In this document: positions 26,416-36,327 of the stretch, in pieces
Layout: every line of letters starts with the position of its first letter
Numbering within the stretch: position 1 is the first letter of the stretch
Assembly: GCA_963977185.1 (NCBI GenBank)
Contig: CAXBNV010000001.1
Span: forward strand, 62,001-126,000
Reading direction: 5' to 3'
From: CAXBNV01 sp963977185
Lineage (GTDB): Bacteria > Pseudomonadota > Gammaproteobacteria > JAGOUU01
DNA: 64,000 nt
The notes under the pieces: model-generated
What the model was told of the DNA's origin: nothing
What the model saw: the letters and a program-made list of their open reading frames with translations, nothing else
The model's database searches: none
Translations under genes and position numbers: made by a program

Positions 26416-26728
26416 TTTTTCTTTTAAATCTAAATCTTCCAATTTAATCTTTATTAAATCTTAAATTCTAGTAATTATCATTGGCCACATACTAATTTCT
26501 TGGTTGTATTCTTATAAGCAATAATTCTGATTTTTAGCAGCACCTATGAAATGTCTTGCTTAGAGATAAAACTGTTGATCACAAGTCGCAAAGTCTATTT
26601 ATCGTTTGCAGGTAATTTATTATGTAAATTTAAAATATAGATTTTAATCTAATGATTAATACTAATTTCAATATAGTTAGATGATATTGTGATTAATCAT
26701 TAAATTGTATTTTTTTGACTGTTTTGAT
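26416..26728. other. Gene-free stretch after 5S rRNA
   Basis: I see no coding frame, tRNA or known RNA here. The only structure is a 10-bp inverted repeat (AATGATTAAT at 26651-26660 and ATTAATCATT at 26692-26701), just downstream of the minus-strand operon end. The long gap between its arms and the lack of a U-tract on the minus strand make it a poor terminator. Confidence 0.5.
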
Positions 26729-27892
26729 TTATATTTCTTTATTTAAATCTTCAATCATAGCAGCAAGAAATCTTCCTGCTTCACCACCTGTGACACATCT
26801 ATGATCAAAAGTTAAAGATATAGGAATTATTTTTCTAATTTTCATTTCATTATTAATAGCAAGAACAGCATCATGTATACGCCCAGTTGCAACTATTGCA
26901 ACGGTTGGGGGGACAATTATAGGGCTTGCATATTTTACAGCAATAGAGCCTATATTAGATAAAGTTATAGTATTACCATGTAGTTTATCTTTATCAATCG
27001 TTCTTGATGTAACTTCTTCTTTAATAATATTAATTTCAGATCTTATTTGTTTTAAATCTAATTTTTCAGCATTTTTAATTACCGGTACAAATAATCCTTC
27101 TTTGCTATCAACGGCTAATCCTAGATTTACAGTATCAGATGTTCTTATAGATTGATTTTGACTATCAAACCAAGAATTTAATATAGGCTCTTGTTTGCAT
27201 GCATATATTACTGACCTTGCTAATCTTGCTGTAATATCTTGATCGTTATTCCAGTCACCAACATCAGCATCATCCATAATAGTTGCAGGAGCAACTTCAG
27301 CATGAGATGAGGTCATTATGCTTAACATAGCTCTTTTTGAGCCTTGAATTTTGGTGCTTTCACCAATTTCATTTTGTATTGCAGCAGCTTTATTTATATC
27401 ACTTGCTGTAATAGTATTATTTGAACCTGTTGGTATAACCTGAGATAAATCTACATCTAATTTTTTTGCAAGAGCGCGTACAGCAGGAGTTGCCTTAATA
27501 TTAGATGTTTTGTTATTTTTTTTATTAGAGTTAGAAGTAATGCTAGTTGCTTCATCTTCAATAGTATCGCCTACATCTATATTACCAACAACAGTGCCTT
27601 GATCTTTAATTTTAGTTTTCTTTGATGGTTGATTAGATATATTGGTGGGTGAGTTTTCTTCGATTGAAAATTCAACCAAAGGATTACCTGTTTCAATAAT
27701 ATCTCCAGGGCCGCCATATAATTTAACAATTTTACCATTTAGAGGAGACGGAACATCTACAACAGCTTTGGCTGTTTCCATTGAAACCAAGGGCTCATCA
27801 ATGCTTATAGTATCACCTTCTTTAACATGCCATTCTCTAATTTCAGCATCTGGAAGGCCTTCACCTAAATCAGGTAGATTAAAAATATTCAT
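26729..27892 (-). CDS. Dihydrolipoamide acyltransferase (E2) of a 2-oxoacid dehydrogenase complex
   Basis: 387 residues. A lipoyl domain with lysine K42 in VSMETAKAVVDVPS is followed by a flexible linker, a peripheral subunit-binding domain (KATPAVRALAKKLDVDL) and the acyltransferase core. The catalytic His364 is in SLTFDHRCVTGGEA; the usual HxxxDG Asp is Thr368, a variant I recall from some related E2 proteins. It transfers the acyl group made by E1 to CoA. The ATG overlaps the E1beta stop by one base (TAATG). With leucine dehydrogenase nearby, a branched-chain (bkd-type) substrate is more likely than pyruvate, but acetyl transfer is possible. No E3 gene is present here. Confidence 0.88.
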   Translation of the reverse strand: MNIFNLPDLGEGLPDAEIREWHVKEGDTISIDEPLVSMETAKAVVDVPSPLNGKIVKLYGGPGDIIETGNPLVEFSIEENSPTNISNQPSKKTKIKDQGTVVGNIDVGDTIEDEATSITSNSNKKNNKTSNIKATPAVRALAKKLDVDLSQVIPTGSNNTITASDINKAAAIQNEIGESTKIQGSKRAMLSIMTSSHAEVAPATIMDDADVGDWNNDQDITARLARSVIYACKQEPILNSWFDSQNQSIRTSDTVNLGLAVDSKEGLFVPVIKNAEKLDLKQIRSEINIIKEEVTSRTIDKDKLHGNTITLSNIGSIAVKYASPIIVPPTVAIVATGRIHDAVLAINNEMKIRKIIPISLTFDHRCVTGGEAGRFLAAMIEDLNKEI

Positions 27893-28872
27893 TATTCATA
27901 CTCCATTACTTGTTTTACTGTATCTAAAATTCTTTTCTCTGATGGCATATAAGTATTTTCCATTTTAAAATATGGCATTATAGTGTCATAGCCTGTAACT
28001 CTTTTAATTGGAGCAAATAAAGATGTTAGTGCATGTTCAGCAAGAAGAGCTGCGATTTCAGAACTTACACTACAAGTCTTTGCCGCCTCTTGAATAATTA
28101 CACATCGCCCTGTTTTTTCAACGGAGTTTATAATAGTATCAATATCAAGTGGCTTAATAGTTGCTACATCAATTACTTCAGCAGATATGCCTTGATCATC
28201 TAAAGTTTTTGCGACATTTAAAGTTTCATGAATCATTGCGCCCCATGTTACTAATGTAACATCTGATCCTTCTTTTAGAACAAAACAAGTATCAAGAGAC
28301 AATTCTTCACCATTATCTGGGACATTTTGTTTTACTTTGCGATATATTCTTTTAGGCTCTAAAAATATTACCGGATCAGGATTTCTTATTGCCGCTAATA
28401 ATAAACCATAGGCTCTTGATGGCGATGATGGTATTACTACTCTTATTCCTGGAATATGAGCAAATAAACTTTCTGTACTTTCTGAGTGGTGCTCTGGCGC
28501 ATGAATTCCGCCGCCATATGGAGCTCTAATAACTAAAGGGCATGAAAGGCGTCCTCTAGTTCTATTACGCAGTCTTGATGCATGACTTATTATCTGATCA
28601 AATGCAGAATATATAAAACCCATAAACTGAATTTCAGCAACAGGTTTGAGACCATATGTAGACATGCCTATAGCAAGACCGGCAATCATTGATTCAGCTA
28701 AAGGGGTATCAACTACTCTATTAATTCCATGTTTTTTTTGTAAGCCATCAGTTGCTCGAAATACTCCACCATTAATACCTACATCTTCTCCAAAGACAAT
28801 AACATTTTTATCATTTGTTAATTCATAGTTTAAAGCTTGAGTTACAGCCTCTACTAAGGTTATTTCTGGCAT
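27892..28872 (-). CDS. 2-oxoacid dehydrogenase E1 component, beta subunit
   Basis: 326 residues with the transketolase-like pyrimidine domain: start MPEITLVEAVTQALNYEL, VFGEDVGINGGVFRATDGL, ETPLAE-type DTPLAESMIAGLAIG, and RAPYGGGIHAPEHHSES. It forms an alpha2beta2 E1 with the next-upstream gene and binds thiamine diphosphate. The arrangement alpha-beta-E2 on one strand matches bkd- or acetoin-type complexes rather than the homodimeric AceE of enterobacteria. Confidence 0.92.
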   Translation of the reverse strand: MPEITLVEAVTQALNYELTNDKNVIVFGEDVGINGGVFRATDGLQKKHGINRVVDTPLAESMIAGLAIGMSTYGLKPVAEIQFMGFIYSAFDQIISHASRLRNRTRGRLSCPLVIRAPYGGGIHAPEHHSESTESLFAHIPGIRVVIPSSPSRAYGLLLAAIRNPDPVIFLEPKRIYRKVKQNVPDNGEELSLDTCFVLKEGSDVTLVTWGAMIHETLNVAKTLDDQGISAEVIDVATIKPLDIDTIINSVEKTGRCVIIQEAAKTCSVSSEIAALLAEHALTSLFAPIKRVTGYDTIMPYFKMENTYMPSEKRILDTVKQVMEYE

Positions 28873-28893
28873 AATAAATCTCTATATAATTTC

Positions 28894-29979
28894 TTATAAA
28901 TTTTTAAGTTCGTTGTATTGATCTTGATAAGCATCAGGTAAGTCTTGATATAAATAATCAAATAACGTTGTTGGACTCTGTTTTTCTGTATTTAAATAAT
29001 TATCAACAGCATGATTTACTTCAGTTTTGATTTCTGTTATTAAATTATTATCTAGATCATCATCCCAAAGGTTATTATTTTCTAAAAATAATTTTAATCT
29101 TAGTACTGGATCTTTAGCTTTAGCGGTATCTAGTTCTTTAGTTGATCTATATCTTGATGCATCATCAGCTGTTGTATGATCACCGATTCGGTAGCTAATT
29201 GCCTCGATTAGAACAGGCTTGTGTTTTTTAGCTTGTTTAATAGAATAAGATAATACATCATACATTGCTATAATATCATTACCATCAACTTGAATTGATT
29301 CTATGCCGGCAGCTATTCCTTTTTGGGCTAAAGTTTCTGTAGCTGTCTGTAGTTTTCTTGGAACAGATATTGCCCATTGGTTATTATAAATGACAGTTAT
29401 TAATGGTAATTTCCATGTTCCTGCAACATTTATTGCTTCATAAAAATCACCTTTTGATGTGCCACCATCTCCTAAAGATACTAAAACACAGTTATTTTCA
29501 CCCTTATATTTCATGGCCGCAGCAATTCCTGCTGCATGTAGACATTGACCTGCAATTGGAACACAAAAAGGAAAATCATGTTTTACATTTGGATTTTGAT
29601 AATCACTTCCTCTTTCATCACCACCCCAGTATGCTAAGACTTCTTCCATTTTAACTCCGCGCATAAACATTGTGCCAATATCTCGATAATACGGAAGAAA
29701 AACATCTTGTTTATCTAATGCTGCCCCTATTGCCACACAAATAGCTTCTTGACCTAATACAGAAGGGTATGTTCCCATTTTTCCAGTTCTTTGTAAGCTT
29801 ATAGCTTTTTTATCAAATTGTCTGGCTACAAGCATATTTCTATATAAGCTTGTTAAAAAATCTTTATCAGATGTAAATTCAGGTAATTTAGTTTTACTAA
29901 TTCCTTCTTGATCTAAGTACTGAATAAAAGGAATTTCAAATGATGCTGCAATGCGTGTATTTTTATTATTTATTTGCAT
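28894..29979 (-). CDS. 2-oxoacid dehydrogenase E1 component, alpha subunit
   Basis: 361 residues. The thiamine diphosphate-binding motif is GDGGTSKGDFYEAIN ending in NNQWAIS. YPSVLGQEAICVAIGAAL and the phosphorylation-loop-like YRIGDHTTADDASRYR are typical of branched-chain or pyruvate E1alpha. The E1beta gene follows after 21 bp and leucine dehydrogenase precedes it with a 5-bp gap, so this is one operon. Confidence 0.92.
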   Translation of the reverse strand: MQINNKNTRIAASFEIPFIQYLDQEGISKTKLPEFTSDKDFLTSLYRNMLVARQFDKKAISLQRTGKMGTYPSVLGQEAICVAIGAALDKQDVFLPYYRDIGTMFMRGVKMEEVLAYWGGDERGSDYQNPNVKHDFPFCVPIAGQCLHAAGIAAAMKYKGENNCVLVSLGDGGTSKGDFYEAINVAGTWKLPLITVIYNNQWAISVPRKLQTATETLAQKGIAAGIESIQVDGNDIIAMYDVLSYSIKQAKKHKPVLIEAISYRIGDHTTADDASRYRSTKELDTAKAKDPVLRLKLFLENNNLWDDDLDNNLITEIKTEVNHAVDNYLNTEKQSPTTLFDYLYQDLPDAYQDQYNELKNL

Positions 29980-29984
29980 ATTAT

Positions 29985-31103
29985 TTAAATATTATCTCCA
30001 TTTTCTCTAAGCTTTGCTTCAGCAATTTGATTTGCAATTATATTAGTAGGTAAATTTAATTTATGTGATTGCTCGAAAATATTTATTAAAGAAGTATTTA
30101 TATTTTTAATTTTATTAAAGACTTTTTCTTTATTGTTATTTAGATATAAAGATTCTGCGAAAATTAATCCCCCAGAATTTATTACATAATCAGTTGCGTA
30201 TAATATTCCTTTTTTATGTAATATTTCGCCATGAGAATGATGCTGAAGTTGATTATTAGCAGAGCCAGCTATAATTTTAGTATTTAATTCATCTATAGTT
30301 ACATCATTTATACTTGAACCTAATGCACAAGGTGCGAATATATCACATTTAGCTTTATGTATATCTTGTGAGCTTACAACTTGGGCATTAAATTTTTGCT
30401 TGCAATAATCTGTAGCATCAGAGTCTATGTCGGCAACTATTAATTTTGCTCCTGCTTTGTATAGCTCTTGTGCTAAAGGTTTTCCTACATGACCAACTCC
30501 TTGCATAGCAATAGTTAAATCTTTTAAGCTATCTTTATTTAGTTGGAATTTTACAGCAGCTTTAATACCTTCAAATACTCCAACAGCAGTAAATGGTGAT
30601 GGGTCACCATGAGATAGCTCATCATCAGTTGTAAGGCTTGCCACATAAGGAGTATATTTGGCAATAATATCCATTTCTTTTAAGGATGTGCCGCTATCCA
30701 TTGCTGTAATATATTTACCACCTAAAGTATTTACAAATTTTGCAAAAGATTTAAAATATTTTTCAGGATTTTCTATTTTATTAGGTTTAATTAAGACAGC
30801 TTTACCACCGCCTGTTGAAATACCAGTAATTGCAGCTTTATAACTCATGCCTCTAGCAAGTCTAATAGCATCAACAGCAGCAGAATTAATGTTTGGGTAA
30901 CTTAGCAATCGACAACCGCCTAATGCAGGTCCAAGAGCAGTGCTATGAATTGCTATTATGGCAAATAGGTTAACTTCTGGATCATGTTTGAAAAATAATC
31001 CCCCATTAGGAAGTTGTGCTGCATGTTCAAATATTTTGCAATTATCCTGCATTAAATCATTTTGTATTTGATTATTTTTTTTGGCGATATTATTAGCATT
31101 CAT
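29985..31103 (-). CDS. Leucine dehydrogenase-type amino acid dehydrogenase
   Basis: 372 residues of the Glu/Leu/Phe/Val dehydrogenase family. Two catalytic-site lysines are visible: K89 in ARGMSYKAAITG and K101 in STGGGKAVL. The NAD-binding fold has MQGVGHVGKPLAQELYKAGA. It deaminates branched-chain amino acids to 2-oxoacids, the substrates of the E1/E2 complex encoded just downstream. This neighbour is the main reason to call the complex branched-chain-specific. Confidence 0.88.
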   Translation of the reverse strand: MNANNIAKKNNQIQNDLMQDNCKIFEHAAQLPNGGLFFKHDPEVNLFAIIAIHSTALGPALGGCRLLSYPNINSAAVDAIRLARGMSYKAAITGISTGGGKAVLIKPNKIENPEKYFKSFAKFVNTLGGKYITAMDSGTSLKEMDIIAKYTPYVASLTTDDELSHGDPSPFTAVGVFEGIKAAVKFQLNKDSLKDLTIAMQGVGHVGKPLAQELYKAGAKLIVADIDSDATDYCKQKFNAQVVSSQDIHKAKCDIFAPCALGSSINDVTIDELNTKIIAGSANNQLQHHSHGEILHKKGILYATDYVINSGGLIFAESLYLNNNKEKVFNKIKNINTSLINIFEQSHKLNLPTNIIANQIAEAKLRENGDNI

Positions 31104-31215
31104 GAATAGTTTATAGTCCTATATAAAAATATTTAATTTATTTTAAATATGAGATTTTTAAATAATAGTATAATAGCAATTAAAGCCAAAATTGTGCAAG
31201 TTAATATTATTATAA

Positions 31216-31986
31216 TCACTTTTCATATTCTAATCTAACTCCGCCATCTAATCTTAATACTGCGCCATTAATCATGGTATTTTCAATAATATGTATTGCT
31301 AGTTTTGCAAATTCTTCAGGTTTACCTAAACGTTTTGGAAAAGGAGTTGATTTTATTAAATTGTCTGTTATTTCTTGAGACATATTAAGCAATATAGGTG
31401 TTGCAAATATTCCCGGGGCAATAGCATTGACTCTAATACCAAATCTGGCTAGTTCTCTTGCTGCTGGCAAAGTCATACTTACAATGCCTCCTTTTGATGC
31501 GCTATATGCTGCTTGACCAATCTGTCCTTCAAAAGCTGCAATTGACGCTGTGTTAATGATAACTCCTCTTTCACCTGCATCATTAATTGGATCAAGCATG
31601 CTCATTTTTTCAGCACAAAGACGCATAATATTAAATGTACCAATTAAGTTTACATCAATTACTTTTTGAAAATTTTCTAAAGGCATCGGACCTTCTTTAC
31701 CAAGAATTCTTTTTGCTGGAGCTATTCCTGCACAGTTAATACAAATTCTTGGTAGTGCACCAAAGTGCTCATGAATACGATTAATTGCTTCTTCTATCTC
31801 ACTAGTTTGAGTAATATCACATTTTATTGCTAACTCATTCTCTCTGCTAGTTGTGCTTTCATGACTTTCTATATTTTGATCGATTATAGCAACTTTAATA
31901 TTATTATCTTTTAATAATTTAACACATCCTGCACCAAGTCCTGAGTTTCCACCTGTTACTATTGCTATTTGATTTTGCAGTTCCAT
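31216..31986 (-). CDS. Short-chain 3-hydroxyacyl-CoA dehydrogenase (HSD17B10-like)
   Basis: 256 residues, classical SDR fold. Cofactor loop TGGNSGLGAG near the N-terminus, NCAG core and catalytic YSASKGG. The sequence pattern resembles type-2 3-hydroxyacyl-CoA dehydrogenases, which oxidise 2-methyl-3-hydroxybutyryl-CoA in isoleucine breakdown. Its place in the operon fits that role. The acyl-CoA dehydrogenase and hydratase of the pathway are not in this window. Confidence 0.82.
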   Translation of the reverse strand: MELQNQIAIVTGGNSGLGAGCVKLLKDNNIKVAIIDQNIESHESTTSRENELAIKCDITQTSEIEEAINRIHEHFGALPRICINCAGIAPAKRILGKEGPMPLENFQKVIDVNLIGTFNIMRLCAEKMSMLDPINDAGERGVIINTASIAAFEGQIGQAAYSASKGGIVSMTLPAARELARFGIRVNAIAPGIFATPILLNMSQEITDNLIKSTPFPKRLGKPEEFAKLAIHIIENTMINGAVLRLDGGVRLEYEK

Positions 31987-31994
31987 ATTTTTCC

Positions 31995-33614
31995 TTAAGT
32001 ATTTCCATAGTTAGGTCCACCGCCTCCTTCTGGAGGGGTCCAATTTATATTTTGCATCGGATCTTTAATATCACATGTTTTACAATGAATACAATTTGCT
32101 GCATTTATTTGTAAATATTTTGTTCCATTTTCATGTGTTAAGTATTCATATACTTTTGCAGGGCAGTAATATTGCTCTGGTCCATTGTATTGATTATAAT
32201 TTATTTTTATAGCTTTACTAGGGTCTAATAATTTTAAATGGCAAGGCTGATTTTCTTCATGATGGGTATTGGTCAATGCTACTGAAGATAATATATCAAA
32301 AGTAATTTTATTATCTGGTTTTGGATATTTTATAGGCTTAGATTTACTGGCAAGTTTTAAAGATAAATAATCAGGATACTTATATTTTAAAGTCCATGGT
32401 TCAAAGCCTTTTAATATAAATCCGTTTAATGCAGCATGAATCATGCCAAAAGGCAGACCAAATTTAAATGCGGGTTTTATATTTCTGATTTTATATAATT
32501 CTTTATGAATATCACTTTCTTTAATTAAATTATTAAAATCAAAAGATTTATTATTTTTACTAGATTTATTGGTTAGATTTTTATATAAACATTCAGCTGC
32601 AATAATTCCTGATTTAAGAGCGTTATGTGAGCCTTTTATTTTAGCATTATTCATAAATCCAGCAGCACAACCAATTATTAAGCCACCCGGAAAGGTAAGT
32701 TTTGGTAAAGATTGCACTCCACCTTCATTTAATGCACGTGCTCCATAAGATATTCTTTCTGAGTTTTCTAAAAAACTTTTAATAAAAGGATGTAATTTAA
32801 ATTTTTGGAATTCATTATATGGACTAAGATATGGATTTTTATAATTAAGTCCAACAACAAGGCCTAAAGCTATTTGATTATTGTCCATATGATACATAAA
32901 TGATCCACCATACGTATTAGATTTTAATGGCCATCCTACGGTATGTATAACTAATCCTTCTTTATGTCTGTCATCTGGTAACTCCCAAATTTCTTTAATG
33001 CCTAAGCCATAAGTTTGAGGGTTTGAATTTTTATCTAGATTAAATTTTTTAATAATTTGTTTAGTTAAGCTGCCTCTTGCTCCTTCTGCTAGAACTAACT
33101 GTTTTGATTTTATTTTTATACTTTCTTGATAATTATCTGTTGGATTATTATTTTTATCTAATCCAAATGCGCTTGTTTTAATCCCGGTGATAATATTATT
33201 TTCTATGATTACATCGCTTGCACTAAATCCAGGATAAATGTCAATTCCTAAGCTTTCTGCTTGATCCCCAAGCCATCTACATAAATTGGCAAGACTAATG
33301 ATGTAGTTACCAGAATTATGTAAAAATTTAGGTATAGGGAGTTTAAATTTATTATTTTTAGTTAAAAAATAAAATTCATCATTATTTACTTTAGTATTTA
33401 AAGGCGCACCAAGTTCTTGCCAATTTGGATATAGTAACTCTAATGCAGATGATTCAAAAACAGCACCAGAAATAATATGAGCTCCAACTTCTGAACCTTT
33501 TTCTAAGATGCAAACTGATAATTCTTGATTGTTTTGATTACATAATTGTTTTATTTTTATAGCGGTGCTTAAACCTGCAATTCCAGCTCCTATAATGACA
33601 ATATCATATTCCAT
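31995..33614 (-). CDS. Electron transfer flavoprotein-ubiquinone oxidoreductase
   Basis: 539 residues. FAD-binding start YDIVIIGAGIAGLSTAIKIK, the middle LAEGARGSLTKQI and GLIIGCAAGFMNNAKIKGSH segments, and the 4Fe-4S end CIHCKTCDIKDPMQNINW with PPEGGGGPNYG. It passes electrons from acyl-CoA dehydrogenases via ETF to ubiquinone. It lies 8 bp upstream of the SDR gene, linking acyl-CoA oxidation to respiration. Confidence 0.94.
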   Translation of the reverse strand: MEYDIVIIGAGIAGLSTAIKIKQLCNQNNQELSVCILEKGSEVGAHIISGAVFESSALELLYPNWQELGAPLNTKVNNDEFYFLTKNNKFKLPIPKFLHNSGNYIISLANLCRWLGDQAESLGIDIYPGFSASDVIIENNIITGIKTSAFGLDKNNNPTDNYQESIKIKSKQLVLAEGARGSLTKQIIKKFNLDKNSNPQTYGLGIKEIWELPDDRHKEGLVIHTVGWPLKSNTYGGSFMYHMDNNQIALGLVVGLNYKNPYLSPYNEFQKFKLHPFIKSFLENSERISYGARALNEGGVQSLPKLTFPGGLIIGCAAGFMNNAKIKGSHNALKSGIIAAECLYKNLTNKSSKNNKSFDFNNLIKESDIHKELYKIRNIKPAFKFGLPFGMIHAALNGFILKGFEPWTLKYKYPDYLSLKLASKSKPIKYPKPDNKITFDILSSVALTNTHHEENQPCHLKLLDPSKAIKINYNQYNGPEQYYCPAKVYEYLTHENGTKYLQINAANCIHCKTCDIKDPMQNINWTPPEGGGGPNYGNT

Positions 33615-33625
33615 AATAGTTTATT

Positions 33626-36106
33626 TTATTTTTTCCCAAAATTAGGTTTATATCCTGGTATTTTTTTCGTAAAAATTGGATTCATATTACTTCCAATATT
33701 AGTTAAACCTTTTAGGGCAAATTGAAAAAATACTGTGTTTTTATATTCTCTATCTTCTTTATTTGTTTCTCTAACCAGTAAATCTCTTGATGCACCAAAT
33801 CTTATCGCCCAACAACAACTTTCATATTCAACTCCAGCTAGGCTATCAAAATTATAAAAACTTTGGACATCATAATGAGTAAAGCCTACCAAATGAAGAT
33901 TGCTGTTTAGTCCCCATTTGAAAGATAATGAAACTTGAGAAATATTTTGAGAAGTATTATCAATTAATAATTCATTAGTATTAGAATCATATTCTACTTT
34001 ATAATTATCTAAGAAATTATAGTCCAAATTAAAAATTCTCTCAATGTTTCCTTGAGTTCGATCATAGTTAAACCCAAAATTACTTTTGGTGATTTTTTTA
34101 ATATTACTATCATATTGTAATTCGCTTTCAATATTCCAGTACTTAGAAAATTTATATTGAGCAAATCCAACAAGAGGTGATTGGCTTTGATTAAACCCAG
34201 GAATTTCCTTAATTACACAGTGCTTATTTATATTTTGATTACAAAGAGACGTTTTTATGTCTTGAAAATAAAAAATTTGACCAATATATGCTAAAAAATT
34301 TTCATCACTTGTTTCATTGTTTATAATTCTAGTGCTTAAAGCAAGACTCACTTGATTTGCATTGCTTTGTCTGTCATAACTTGAAAATCTATTTTCGCGA
34401 AATAATTGTTTATAATCAAAACTATTTATTCCTGTGTCAAAGATAGGGATATTATTTTGATTTTTATATGGAGCATACAAATAGAATAATCTTGGCTCTA
34501 AAGTTTGAGAGTAATTTGCAGGATAATTTTTGTTATTATAATTTTTTTCAAAAATAAGACCTGAATCTAAGCTAAAAATAGGGAAAAATAATTCTTCAGA
34601 TTTAGTAAACATATTAGTGGAGTTATGAGAATTATTAATATTATATTTTACATACTTAGGTATAATTTTGGGTTTAATAAATCCATATGTTTTTTCTATA
34701 GGGTAACTTATAGTAGGAATAAAAACAGTTCTATTTCCTTCTGTTCTACGAGAATGCCTAAAAGTAGTAGTATTAAAATCTATATTAAAGTTAAATTTCT
34801 CATAGTTAAAGTTACGATGTGCTTCAAATTTAGGTTTTATTTTATAAGGGCTAACCAATATGGGGCTATCCCAGCTATTTAAAGTTTGATAATCCTTAAT
34901 TTCTGCTTTAATCTGCCATGCAGAAATATTTCCTAATATTTCAAATTGCTGTAACAAATGATCTTCAGGTTGTAATTTAAATAGATTGAATTTACTATAA
35001 TCTTGAAAATAATTAGCATCGGATACTCTATTATAATTTATATTAAATAAAAAATGGTTAACATGAATACTTTGATTAACAGCAAATGCATAACGCTGGT
35101 TTTTACTGTTGTTAAGTGCGATAACTCGTGGATCATCAGGACTTCTATTAATCGTTTCAGATAATTTGTGTTTTCTAAAATGACTGAATTCTTTATCATC
35201 AGGAATAAATTCAGCATACCAAACACCACTGATGTTTTTAAAAATATGTCTTGCTTCAAGGCCTGTTTGCAGCCCTCTTTTGCTATAATATCTTGGCTCT
35301 ATAGTTGCATCATAATTTTTTGCAAGATTTACATAAAAAGGCAAGTTAACATTAAATCCAGATTGATTAGTGTTTGCCATATATGGTACTAAAAACCCTG
35401 TTTTTCTTTCAGGCTTTAGTGGGAATGAAATATATGGCACATAAAAAATAGGAGTATTTTTTATATATAAAAAATTATGATAACCTTCACCAGAATTATT
35501 TTTTTGATCAACATATAGTTTTTTAAAGTGTAAATACCAGGCATCATCATTTGGAGCACATGTTGTATAGGTTCCATTTATTATTTCAATTGGTTTATCT
35601 TTATATAGTGTAATTTTATCAGCGCTACCGCGAGATTTTTTAGGATAATAATGAAAGTATGGGTTATATACAACAGTATATTTTTCTTTCAAATTAGCAA
35701 CCGCATTATTGCTTATTATTCTGAAAGATGGCTCAAAAATTTCTATATTATTTGCAATTTTTATTTCAGAAGGTTTTTTTGTTGTTGGATCATAATTTAT
35801 TAAAGCAGAATCCGCTTTAAAATTTTGCTCTTCAGTAAAAAATTCAATATTTCCGGAAAGGTTTGCCTGGTTATTTAATTTGAAACTAGAGTTATCTGCA
35901 TATATAGTTGGTTTTTTTTCTAATTTTATGTCAGGAACTTGATAGTAACCTTGGCATATAAAGTTAATATCCTGATCAGGAACCCAATCTTTTAGAATAA
36001 AACCATCTTCTAAAGGTCTTACTTTAGCAACATCAAGGGCATTTGCTAGGTTTAATCCATTAAAAATAAAAAAAGTTAATAAATACGATACATAAAATTT
36101 TCTCAT
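33626..36106 (-). CDS. lptD: LPS-assembly protein LptD
   Basis: 826 residues. A signal peptide (YLLTFFIFNGLNLANA) is followed by the periplasmic OstA/LptA-like domain and a 26-strand-type outer-membrane barrel. The four structural cysteines appear conserved: one in NFICQGYY, one in TYTTCAPNDD and the adjacent pair in YESCCWAIRFG. LptD with LptE inserts LPS in the outer leaflet. In many relatives surA follows; here the ETF-QO operon comes 11 bp downstream instead. amgK is divergent, a known pairing. Confidence 0.94.
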   Translation of the reverse strand: MRKFYVSYLLTFFIFNGLNLANALDVAKVRPLEDGFILKDWVPDQDINFICQGYYQVPDIKLEKKPTIYADNSSFKLNNQANLSGNIEFFTEEQNFKADSALINYDPTTKKPSEIKIANNIEIFEPSFRIISNNAVANLKEKYTVVYNPYFHYYPKKSRGSADKITLYKDKPIEIINGTYTTCAPNDDAWYLHFKKLYVDQKNNSGEGYHNFLYIKNTPIFYVPYISFPLKPERKTGFLVPYMANTNQSGFNVNLPFYVNLAKNYDATIEPRYYSKRGLQTGLEARHIFKNISGVWYAEFIPDDKEFSHFRKHKLSETINRSPDDPRVIALNNSKNQRYAFAVNQSIHVNHFLFNINYNRVSDANYFQDYSKFNLFKLQPEDHLLQQFEILGNISAWQIKAEIKDYQTLNSWDSPILVSPYKIKPKFEAHRNFNYEKFNFNIDFNTTTFRHSRRTEGNRTVFIPTISYPIEKTYGFIKPKIIPKYVKYNINNSHNSTNMFTKSEELFFPIFSLDSGLIFEKNYNNKNYPANYSQTLEPRLFYLYAPYKNQNNIPIFDTGINSFDYKQLFRENRFSSYDRQSNANQVSLALSTRIINNETSDENFLAYIGQIFYFQDIKTSLCNQNINKHCVIKEIPGFNQSQSPLVGFAQYKFSKYWNIESELQYDSNIKKITKSNFGFNYDRTQGNIERIFNLDYNFLDNYKVEYDSNTNELLIDNTSQNISQVSLSFKWGLNSNLHLVGFTHYDVQSFYNFDSLAGVEYESCCWAIRFGASRDLLVRETNKEDREYKNTVFFQFALKGLTNIGSNMNPIFTKKIPGYKPNFGKK

Positions 36107-36327
36107 AAAGCTTATTATACTTTTTTGAATTAAATTTTCTATTTTTTTATGGAAGAGATTAAATTTCTTCGAATACCAAAGTAAAGATTACAATGTTGAA
36201 TATTTTTAAAATATAAAAAGTACACTTGCTGACTCTAAAGACCTTAAAAAGCTTATTATTGACCTTTAAAATCAAAAATGCGAAACTCTGAAAAATATTA
36301 TGTAAATTACAAAGAATAAACATAGAA

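Noticed and set aside
26651..26701. Terminator for the branched-chain operon
   Set aside because: The inverted repeat arms are separated by about 31 nt and there is no U-tract in the minus-strand direction.
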